Assembly (NCBI GenBank): GCA_902787555.1
Contig: CADAGO010000021.1
Coordinates: 1 to 41,666 of the forward strand
Direction: 5' to 3'
Length of the DNA: 41,666 bases
DNA from: an uncultured Bacteroidales bacterium
GTDB taxonomy: Bacteria > Bacteroidota > Bacteroidia > Bacteroidales > Bacteroidaceae
Below the pieces are notes generated by a model. The model had not been told where the DNA came from. It was given only the letters and a program-made list of their open reading frames with translations, and made no database searches. Below, piece after piece: positions 30,122 through 40,484 of the stretch; position 1 is the first letter of the stretch; the number at the start of each line of letters is the position of its first letter. Made by a program: the position numbers and the translations under genes.

Positions 30122-32918
30122 ATGGATTGAGGTGTATGGCGCTAAGGTGCATAACCTGAAAAATGTCGATGTAAGAATCCCTCGCAACAGCCTTACCGTT
30201 ATCACAGGATTGAGTGGTAGTGGTAAATCGAGTCTGGCATTCGACACTATCTTTGCTGAGGGTCAGCGACGTTATATCGAGACGTTCTCGGCATATGTAC
30301 GTAACTTCCTTGGCGGCATGCAGCGGCCAGAGGTCGATAAGATTACGGGGTTGAGTCCGGTAATCAGCATTGAACAGAAAACTACTAGCAAGAATCCACG
30401 CAGTACGGTGGGCACAGTGACAGAGGTGTACGACTACCTCCGTCTTTTGTTTGCACGCGCTGCTGATGCCTACAGCCATGTAACTGGTGAGAAGATGGTG
30501 AAATATACGGATGAGCAGATTCTAGACCTCATCCTTTCGCACTATGCAGGCTGTCGCATCTATATCCTTGCCCCTGTAGTCAGGAGTCGTAAGGGACATT
30601 ATCGTGAGTTGTTTGAGAGCCTGATGAAGAAGGGGTATCTGCATGTGCGCATTGATGGTGAAGTGGTGGAGATGAGGTCAGGAATGCATGTGGATCGCTA
30701 CAAGAACCATAATATAGAAGTAGTGGTTGACCGTTTGGCGGTTAACGAAAAGGATGCAGACAGGCTCGCTAAAAGTGTAGCTACTGCCATGAATTTAGGC
30801 GAAGGATTAATCATGATTCTCGAGAAAGATTCAGGCGAGTTGAAACATTATTCGCGCCGTCTGATGTGTCCTACGACAGGTATCAGTTACCATGACCCTG
30901 CTCCCAATAACTTCTCATTTAATTCACCCCAGGGTGCGTGCCCTTGCTGTAAAGGATTGGGATATATCAGTCTGATTGACCGCGATAAAATCATCCCCGA
31001 CAAGACCCTCTCTGTTTATGATGGCGCTTTGGCTCCGTTGGGCAAGTATAAGAATACCATGATTTTTATGCAGATTCAGGGTGTACTAGACCACTATGAG
31101 CAAAGCATTCATACACCAGTGGAGCAACTGCCGGAAGAAGTTGTTCACGATCTGATTTTCGGCTGCAACGAACGTATCCGTATCCCAGCAGCAATGATTC
31201 ATCAGACCAACGATCTGTATACTTCGTACGAAGGACTGGCGCGCTACATCAACCAATTGCGTGATAGTGAAATGTCGGCTCAGGCACAACGTTGGGCTGA
31301 TTCGTTCGATAGTATCACAACCTGTCCTGAGTGTGGTGGCTCTCGCCTTAATCAAGAGGCGATGAGCTTTCGGTTTGCAGGAAAGAACATCTACGAGTTG
31401 TCTTGTATGGATCTCAAGGACTTGTACGAGTGGCTTGGAGGAGTGAATGAACAGCTTTCGAATAAACAACAGAAAATAGCCGCTGAGATATTAAAGGAGA
31501 TTCGCAACCGCTTGCAATTCCTGCTTGATGTGGGTCTTGACTATCTGTCGCTTAATCGTAGCACCATGAGTCTGTCGGGTGGTGAGAGTCAGCGTATCCG
31601 TCTGGCTACGCAGATAGGTGCCAAACTCGTGAATGTGTTGTATATCCTCGACGAACCTAGTATAGGTCTGCATCAGCGAGACAACCAGCGACTGATCAAT
31701 TCGCTCAAAATGCTGCGCGATGAAGGAAATACTGTCATCGTAGTGGAGCACGACAAAGACATGATGCTTGCTGCCGACTACATCATCGATATGGGACCGC
31801 TTGCAGGACGCAAGGGTGGGGAAGTGATGTTCCAGGGTACGCCCGAGGAACTAATGAAGACAGATACATTGACAGCAAAGTATCTAAGAGATGAGGGTGA
31901 ATATGCTGCGCGAGTCCATTGTGCAGATCAAGACGCTTCTGCTTTTATAAGGTTGAATGGCTGTCACGGCAACAACCTGAAGAATGTGTCTGTGTCCTTC
32001 CCACTACGTAAGTTGATTTGTATTACCGGTGTCAGCGGAAGTGGAAAGTCAACCCTCATCAATGATACCCTGCAGCCCATTCTCAGTCAGCATCTTTATC
32101 GTTCGCTTAGGGAACCGTTGGCCTACGATTCCGTAGAAGGATTGGAATATATCAATAAGGTGGTGACGGTCGACCAATCGCCTATCGGACGTACACCCCG
32201 TAGCAATCCGGCGACTTATACAGGTGTGTTCAGCGATATCCGTGACCTGTTTGTAAAACTTCCAGAGGCTGTGTTGAGAGGCTACAAACCCGGGCGATTC
32301 TCTTTTAATGTGTCGGGTGGTCGTTGTGAGGCCTGTGGAGGAAATGGGTACAAAACTATCGCAATGAATTTCCTGCCCGATGTATTGTCTCCTTGTGAGG
32401 TGTGTCATGGGAAACGTTATAATCGTGAGACCTGTGAGGTGAAGTTTAAAGGAAAGTCGATAGCAGATGTACTCGATATGACCATCAATCATGCCGTAGA
32501 GTTTTTTGAGAATCAACCACACATCCTCAATAAGATCAAGGTGATACAGGATGTGGGATTGGGGTATATCAAACTGGGTCAGCCTTCGACTACCTTATCA
32601 GGCGGAGAGAGCCAGCGTGTGAAGCTGGCTACCGAACTGAGTAGAAAAGATACAGGCAACACGCTCTATATTCTCGACGAACCAACCACAGGATTGCATT
32701 CCGAAGACATCAAGGCGCTGATGGCTGTTCTCTATCGGTTGGTAGAGAAGGGTAATACCGTCATCGTTATTGAACATAACCTGGAAGTTATCAACCAGGC
32801 AGACTACATCATCGATATGGGTCCGGAAGGTGGTAAAGATGGTGGACGAATCGTCGCACAAGGAACGCTTGATGATGTACGCGCGTCCCGACAAGGATAT
32901 ACTTGGCAGTTTTTGTAG
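30111..32918 (+). CDS. uvrA: Excinuclease ABC subunit UvrA
   Basis: 935 residues, normal length. First ATPase: Walker A GLSGSGKSSLAFDTI (33-47) and signature LSGGESQRIRLATQIG (~488). Second: GVSGSGKSTLINDTL (~640) and LSGGESQRVKLATELS (~830) with ILDEPTTGLH. Zinc modules CPTTGIS...CPCCKGLG and CPECGGSRL lie in the first half, and CEACGGNGY...CEVCHGKRYN (~740-768) in the second. UvrA dimers find bulky DNA lesions and load UvrB. The start is the ATGATG at 30111, inside the preceding gene. A 7-bp hairpin follows the stop. Confidence 0.97.
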   Translation: MMNEWIEVYGAKVHNLKNVDVRIPRNSLTVITGLSGSGKSSLAFDTIFAEGQRRYIETFSAYVRNFLGGMQRPEVDKITGLSPVISIEQKTTSKNPRSTVGTVTEVYDYLRLLFARAADAYSHVTGEKMVKYTDEQILDLILSHYAGCRIYILAPVVRSRKGHYRELFESLMKKGYLHVRIDGEVVEMRSGMHVDRYKNHNIEVVVDRLAVNEKDADRLAKSVATAMNLGEGLIMILEKDSGELKHYSRRLMCPTTGISYHDPAPNNFSFNSPQGACPCCKGLGYISLIDRDKIIPDKTLSVYDGALAPLGKYKNTMIFMQIQGVLDHYEQSIHTPVEQLPEEVVHDLIFGCNERIRIPAAMIHQTNDLYTSYEGLARYINQLRDSEMSAQAQRWADSFDSITTCPECGGSRLNQEAMSFRFAGKNIYELSCMDLKDLYEWLGGVNEQLSNKQQKIAAEILKEIRNRLQFLLDVGLDYLSLNRSTMSLSGGESQRIRLATQIGAKLVNVLYILDEPSIGLHQRDNQRLINSLKMLRDEGNTVIVVEHDKDMMLAADYIIDMGPLAGRKGGEVMFQGTPEELMKTDTLTAKYLRDEGEYAARVHCADQDASAFIRLNGCHGNNLKNVSVSFPLRKLICITGVSGSGKSTLINDTLQPILSQHLYRSLREPLAYDSVEGLEYINKVVTVDQSPIGRTPRSNPATYTGVFSDIRDLFVKLPEAVLRGYKPGRFSFNVSGGRCEACGGNGYKTIAMNFLPDVLSPCEVCHGKRYNRETCEVKFKGKSIADVLDMTINHAVEFFENQPHILNKIKVIQDVGLGYIKLGQPSTTLSGGESQRVKLATELSRKDTGNTLYILDEPTTGLHSEDIKALMAVLYRLVEKGNTVIVIEHNLEVINQADYIIDMGPEGGKDGGRIVAQGTLDDVRASRQGYTWQFL

Positions 32919-32943
32919 TTTTTTTGCCTTCATATTGCAAATA

Positions 32944-32962
32944 ATCATGCTTTTTGCATGAT
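32944..32962 (+). terminator. Hairpin after uvrA
   Basis: ATCATGC-TTTTT-GCATGAT, a perfect 7-bp stem with a 5-base loop, 26 bp past the uvrA stop. No T-run follows, so it is a weak candidate terminator; it is followed directly by a heptad pair and the ispE -7 box. Confidence 0.4.
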
Positions 32963-32988
32963 GAATTATGAATTATTTCTTATCTTTG
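32961..32988 (+). promoter_or_regulatory. ispE -7 box (TATCTTTG) preceded by a heptad pair
   Basis: TATCTTTG at 32981-32988. ATGAATT, ATGAATT occupy 32961-32974, where a -33 TTTG would be expected. Confidence 0.65.
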
Positions 32989-33015
32989 CAAAGTCAATAA
33001 AAAAAAAATTCGCTT

Positions 33016-35926
<2,911 letters not shown>

Positions 35927-35942
35927 TATGTCATAGATTTTT

Positions 35943-35984
35943 CGTACCTTTGCGGCTGAAAACTAAAATGGCGGCAAAGGTACG
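35943..35984. promoter_or_regulatory. Inverted repeat carrying mirror-image -7 boxes upstream of dapA
   Basis: CGTACCTTTGC (35943-35953) and its exact reverse complement GCAAAGGTACG (35974-35984) are separated by 20 bp. The left arm contains the plus-strand box TACCTTTG toward dapA (ATG at 36018). The right arm carries the same box on the minus strand, pointing into the 3' end of ligA. Confidence 0.65.
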
Positions 35985-36017
35985 TTTGTTTTTTGACGTC
36001 ATCACAACAACAACATC

Positions 36018-36911
36018 ATGGCACATAATAAATTCAGAGGATTAGGTATCGCACTCGTTACTCCTTTCACGAAGAGTGGGGCGGTAGACTATGACTCACT
36101 ACGACACATACTTGATTATCAGTTAGGAAACGGCATCGATTTTCTCTGTATCCTTGCCACAACAGGTGAAACCCCTTGCTTAACGGCTGGGGAAAAGCAG
36201 AAAATCAAAGAGATTGTCATTGAAAAAGTCAAAGGAACCATTCCTATCCTGATGGGTTGCGGAGGAAATAACACTTCCGAAATCGTCCGTACCCTACAGA
36301 CAGAAGACTTTACGGGTATTGATGGCATTCTCAGCGTTTGTCCTTACTACAACAAACCGTCGCAGGAAGGACTCTACCAGCATTTCAAAACTATTGCGAA
36401 TGCAACCACACTTCCTGTTGTACTGTATAATGTGCCTGGTCGTGTGGGTGTGAATATGACTGCAGAAACGACCCTCCGTCTTGCCAACGATTGCAGTAAC
36501 ATCGTAGCCATCAAGGAAGCAAGTGGTAACTTCACACAGATTGACGATATCATCAAGAACAAACCTTCTCACTTCGAGGTCATCTCAGGTGACGATGGTA
36601 TCACCTTCCCGTTAATTACTTTAGGTGCTGTTGGTGTTATCAGTGTGATTGGAAACGCTTTGCCAAATGAGTTCGGACGTATGGTTCGCCTGGCGCTCAG
36701 CGGCAACTATTCCGATGCTCTGACCATCCATCACAAGTTCACCGAGTTGTTCAAGCTCCTTTTCGTGGATGGAAATCCTGCTGGAGTGAAAGCAATGATG
36801 AATAGTATGGGACTTCTGGAGAACGAACTTCGACTTCCATTGGTGCCTGCACGTCTCACCACATTCGGCGAAATCAGTGCAATCGTTAAAGAACTCAATA
36901 TTAAATATTAA
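36018..36911 (+). CDS. dapA: 4-hydroxy-tetrahydrodipicolinate synthase
   Basis: 297 residues, class I aldolase (TIM barrel). TTGETP (48-53) binds pyruvate, Y137 is in VVLYNVPGRVG (134-144), and the Schiff-base lysine K166 is in VAIKEASGNF. It condenses pyruvate with aspartate semialdehyde, the first step specific to lysine/diaminopimelate synthesis. No lysine-riboswitch-like leader is visible; the ~60-nt leader holds only half of the inverted repeat. A hairpin cluster lies 27 bp after the stop. Confidence 0.96.
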   Translation: MAHNKFRGLGIALVTPFTKSGAVDYDSLRHILDYQLGNGIDFLCILATTGETPCLTAGEKQKIKEIVIEKVKGTIPILMGCGGNNTSEIVRTLQTEDFTGIDGILSVCPYYNKPSQEGLYQHFKTIANATTLPVVLYNVPGRVGVNMTAETTLRLANDCSNIVAIKEASGNFTQIDDIIKNKPSHFEVISGDDGITFPLITLGAVGVISVIGNALPNEFGRMVRLALSGNYSDALTIHHKFTELFKLLFVDGNPAGVKAMMNSMGLLENELRLPLVPARLTTFGEISAIVKELNIKY

Positions 36912-36938
36912 CCCTCCTTCTTTTTATAATAAGGTACG

Positions 36939-36970
36939 AGTCTCATAGGGTAAGCAAGCCTTATGAGACT
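36939..36970 (+). terminator. Hairpin after dapA, with a second palindrome downstream
   Basis: AGTCTCATAGGG pairs with CCTTATGAGACT (one G-U pair, 8-base loop), followed by TGTTGTCTTATGG, only moderately T-rich. TCTCATAGG recurs at 36987-36995, leading into the perfect palindrome CCTTATAAGG (36996-37005). Probably the dapA transcript end. Confidence 0.6.
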
Positions 36971-37024
36971 TGTTGTCTTATGGTAATCTCATAGGCCTTA
37001 TAAGGTGTTATGATACTAAGGGCA

Positions 37025-37057
37025 TAAAAACAAGAGACCCGCTTCCCAAGAAGCAGG
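37025..37057 (-). terminator. Rho-independent terminator of the outer-membrane barrel gene
   Basis: Minus-strand CCTGCTTC-TTGG-GAAGCGGG (plus 37038-37057) is followed by TCTCTTGTTTTTA. It is 50 bp beyond the stop codon of the convergent 1069-residue gene. Confidence 0.85.
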
Positions 37058-37107
37058 CCCCCCTCAATTAGGTAATTATTAATTCTAGGCTAGTTAGTCT
37101 TCGTTTT

Positions 37108-40100
37108 TTAGAATCGTCCGCCACCTGGCATTCCTGCTGGACGTCCGCCACCTGCTGGCATTCCTGCACCTGCTGGCATAGCTGCTGGAGTTCCTGCCAT
37201 AGGCATGTTAGCCTGACGAGCTGCACGCTGCTGACGCAATTCACGACGTCCTGATGCACTTCCGAAGAAGTTGAATCGGTAGATGAAGTGTGCCATTAAG
37301 TAGCTGTTGACTGTCTGCGTCCAAGTATCTGTGCGGCCGTTTGCAGTGATGTTGCGGTTGAAGTTCTTACGGTTGTTCAAGATATCGTATGCCTGGAGGC
37401 TGATGGTAGCAGCACGTCCTTTGAGGAAGCGGTAGCTTACCTGTGCGTTCCATACCAACTCGTTAGAGTTTGCTTCCTTTGAAGCGTAACCACGACGGCT
37501 GCTCATGCTGATGTTGGTTGAATAACCAATTCCGTTGTTGAAGTTACCGCTTGATTCAACACCATAGCTGAAGTTGAAGGTGTTAGGACTGTTCACTTCC
37601 ATGTATTTGTTCTCCTGGTGAGTGTAGTTGATGTTACCGCTGATACCGATGTCCCAATAGTCCTGACGGTAGTTCAAACGGATGTTCTCACTCAAGTTGA
37701 GGCTGTTGGTCTTGTTCTTCAAGTCATCATACTGGTAGATTGGTCTTCCTTGATCGTTGTATCCGAGGATGATTGCATTTCCTTTGTCGTCCTTAGCCTG
37801 ACGAGAAAGGTAGCTGACTCGGTTGTTGTAACTTGATTGTGTTTGGGTATTCAACATCAGTCGTTCGTTTGCGAACAGAGGAGTATTGAAGCCGAAACTC
37901 AAACTTGTATTCCAGTTACCGTTGATGTTCATAGGCATTGTTACTGAGTTACCTGTCTGTGCATCATACTGGGTACGGCTACTTGTACTGTTAGATGTCA
38001 TGCTGAACGATGCGTTCACGTTGTAGCTCTGCATGGTAGCAGTTACGTAGTTGTTCCAGCCGAGTGAGAAGTTGTGGCTGAATGAGTTCTTCAACTCTGG
38101 GTTACCCATGCGGATGTTCATTGGGTTACTGTCATCCACAATGTTGATCATGTCCGTGATGCTTGGCTGACTCATGTTCATGCGGTATGAGAAGTTCAGC
38201 TGGTTCTGACGGTTGAATCTGTAACGGAACTGGAGTGATGGAGAGATGCGGAAGAAGTGACGAGTTGTATCGATAGGTACACCCATGTAGTTCTGCTCCA
38301 AGTGCTGGCTCTGTGGTACCATCTGCACACCGATTGATGAGGTGATGAAGTTAGAGTTCCAACGTACCTGAATATTGATGTTATGGTTGGTGTCAATATT
38401 CTTGTTGTGGTTGGTCAGATCGTCGCTCAAATACAACTCTTGGTCACCATTCAAGTACCAGTCGGGAAGCATACCGAGATTTGCTAACAATGAGTCGCCG
38501 ATGATAGCCCACTGTTCAGCCCACGGAGTATAAACTTGTCTCTTGTACCATTCTGTTGTTGGTTGTGCAGTAACTGGGTTGAAAGTTGTTCTTGAATCAT
38601 AGATGAAGTTACCCATATTGTCCTTCACATATTTGTTGATCAGGTCGTATGTGTCGCTCATGTTCTTGCGGTAGTTATAGCTGAAGCTATAGCTGGTCTG
38701 CAGGATGAGGTTCGTTGCAATCGGTTCGCTGTAAGAAATACCTGCGCTGAAACTTCTGGTGGTATTTGGTGACAGACGGTAGCGGAATTGCGGGCGTACA
38801 CTGTCAAGACCTGTTACATGACTCTTTACCTGGAAGTAGTGAGCGTCCGATACGTTGAAGTTACTACCATCGCTTGTGTTGTAGTTGAAGCTACCGTTGA
38901 ACGTGAGGTTACGGTTACGAGTTGCAAATCGGCGGCTGAGGGTCATGTTAGCACTTACCTGCTTGTTGTCGCTGAATGAGAGTGAAGATGACTTATTGCT
39001 ATTGATACGAATTGTATTAGGAATCATTGCATCCTGTTCAAATTCGTTCTCAACACCTGCGATTGAATATGGGTCGGCATTGAATTGGTTATTGTTGCCG
39101 CCGCTGGCTGAGAATGAGTTACCGAAACCTAATACAGGACGAATTAGGAATGTGGTGAGTGAGTCGAGCTGCAACTCGATACGGAACTCAGCATTTGCAT
39201 TATCGCTGTGGTTACGGCTGTCGCTCAGACGGTTTGAGTAAGTGGTAACTTTATTACCTGTGAAGTTATCCACACGGTAGTTCTCAGAAGATGACTTGCT
39301 GGTGTTCTCGCTCTTGCTGGCGTTGTAACGGATGTTACCACCGATCTCATACTTTCTGTCCTTAGAAGCTACGGCATTGATACCGACCTGACCGCTGCGA
39401 CGCTTACCGCCGCCACCGCCGCCTCCTCCACGGCCCATACCCATACCACCACCTCCGTTGGAGTTGACGTTACCGATGATAGATGCCTGGAAGTTATCGT
39501 CGATGAAGCGGTTCAAGTTGATACGGTTTGAATACTGGTCTTCTGTACCATAGCCAAGGTCGAAGTTACCGAACCAACCTCTGTTCATACCTTTCTTCAC
39601 GGTAAGGTCGATCACAGTTTCTTCGTTACCGTCAGCAATACCTGACAGACGCTCTTGGTCAGATGCACGGTCGTATGTCTTGATTTTGTCTACGATTTCT
39701 GTTGGGATGTTCTTCATCGCCATATCCTTATCGTTCGAGAAGAACTCCTTACCGTTTACGAGGATACGGCTGATGGTCTTACCGTTAATCTTGATGGTAC
39801 CGTCGCTGCTTACTTCTGCACCAGGGAGCTTCTTCACGAGGTCCTCGAGCACAGAGCCTTCAGGCACCTTGAATGCATCGGCGTTGAATATCAGGGTATC
39901 TTCCTTTACCTCCATCTGAGGCAGGGCTGCTGTGACCACGGCTCCTTCAATCAGGATGGTGTTCGGAATCAGCAGGGTAGTACCCACGTTGTGAATCGTC
40001 TCTGCATTTCTTACGGTAATCTTACGAGTAAAGTTGTGGTAGCCCAGGTATGAAATCTTTACGATATACGTACCTTCCTCCACATTTTTGATGGTGTAAC

Positions 40101-40317
40101 CACCAAGTGTGTTAGTAACACCTCCGGCAACCATCTTCGTGGTGTCTTCCGACATAATCTGAATGGTTGCACGCACCAAAGCCTCTCCGTCTTCGGAGTC
40201 TTTTACGAAACCTGTCACGTTAGCTTTAGTCTTTTTTGTTGTTTTGGTTGCGGTTTGAGCTGTTGCTGTCAAGCCTGCGAAAACTACTAATAAAGCAATC
40301 GAAAGTAATTTTTTCAT
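37108..40317 (-). CDS. Outer-membrane beta-barrel protein with carboxypeptidase-regulatory N-domain (TonB-receptor-like)
   Basis: 1069 residues with a signal peptide (MKKLLSIALLVVFAGLTATA). Residues ~33-115 are a carboxypeptidase-regulatory-like beta-sandwich (VTGFVKDSEDGEALVRATIQ). Next is a plug-like domain (LEDLVKKLPGAEVSSDGTIK, INGKTISRILVNGKEFFSND). The rest is a long barrel of alternating aromatic strands (outer-membrane beta-barrel family 3 type). There is no SusD partner next to it, so it is not a typical SusC. Oddities are a Gly-rich run near 284-302 (SNGGGGMGMGRGGGGGGGGK) and a low-complexity C-terminus (MPAGAGMPAGGGRPAGMPGG, GRF), which replaces the aromatic-ended last strand usual for barrels. 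Export of proteins or peptides, or nutrient uptake, are both possible. Confidence 0.85.
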   Translation of the reverse strand: MKKLLSIALLVVFAGLTATAQTATKTTKKTKANVTGFVKDSEDGEALVRATIQIMSEDTTKMVAGGVTNTLGGYTIKNVEEGTYIVKISYLGYHNFTRKITVRNAETIHNVGTTLLIPNTILIEGAVVTAALPQMEVKEDTLIFNADAFKVPEGSVLEDLVKKLPGAEVSSDGTIKINGKTISRILVNGKEFFSNDKDMAMKNIPTEIVDKIKTYDRASDQERLSGIADGNEETVIDLTVKKGMNRGWFGNFDLGYGTEDQYSNRINLNRFIDDNFQASIIGNVNSNGGGGMGMGRGGGGGGGGKRRSGQVGINAVASKDRKYEIGGNIRYNASKSENTSKSSSENYRVDNFTGNKVTTYSNRLSDSRNHSDNANAEFRIELQLDSLTTFLIRPVLGFGNSFSASGGNNNQFNADPYSIAGVENEFEQDAMIPNTIRINSNKSSSLSFSDNKQVSANMTLSRRFATRNRNLTFNGSFNYNTSDGSNFNVSDAHYFQVKSHVTGLDSVRPQFRYRLSPNTTRSFSAGISYSEPIATNLILQTSYSFSYNYRKNMSDTYDLINKYVKDNMGNFIYDSRTTFNPVTAQPTTEWYKRQVYTPWAEQWAIIGDSLLANLGMLPDWYLNGDQELYLSDDLTNHNKNIDTNHNINIQVRWNSNFITSSIGVQMVPQSQHLEQNYMGVPIDTTRHFFRISPSLQFRYRFNRQNQLNFSYRMNMSQPSITDMINIVDDSNPMNIRMGNPELKNSFSHNFSLGWNNYVTATMQSYNVNASFSMTSNSTSSRTQYDAQTGNSVTMPMNINGNWNTSLSFGFNTPLFANERLMLNTQTQSSYNNRVSYLSRQAKDDKGNAIILGYNDQGRPIYQYDDLKNKTNSLNLSENIRLNYRQDYWDIGISGNINYTHQENKYMEVNSPNTFNFSYGVESSGNFNNGIGYSTNISMSSRRGYASKEANSNELVWNAQVSYRFLKGRAATISLQAYDILNNRKNFNRNITANGRTDTWTQTVNSYLMAHFIYRFNFFGSASGRRELRQQRAARQANMPMAGTPAAMPAGAGMPAGGGRPAGMPGGGRF

Positions 40318-40442
40318 CTGTTATAAAATTTATTTCGCTATTATGACCATCGAAAATTAAAAAGGTTTAATGTTTTTGCAGAAAACTTAAATGCATTTTT
40401 AAACTTTCTTTATAAAATAATATAGGTATCAATTATTATTAC

Positions 40443-40450
40443 TACCTTTG
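40443..40450 (+). promoter_or_regulatory. -7 box (TACCTTTG) for glnN
   Basis: TACCTTTG followed by CAAG, 34 bp ahead of the ATG. AAGGA at 40478-40482 lies 2 bp before the ATG, too close to be a standard ribosome-binding site. No good -33 box is seen in the AT-rich DNA upstream. Confidence 0.6.
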
Positions 40451-40484
40451 CAAGCAATTATAAAGATGAAGTTTGTAAAGGAAA

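Noticed and set aside
35985-36017. Lysine riboswitch ahead of dapA
   Set aside because: The leader after the -7 box is only about 60 nt, far too short for an L-box, and lacks its conserved helices.
37108-40317. SusC-type nutrient receptor forming a utilisation locus
   Set aside because: There is no SusD lipoprotein next to it and the barrel type and Gly-rich tail differ from SusC; the GH43 gene is more than 31 kb away.
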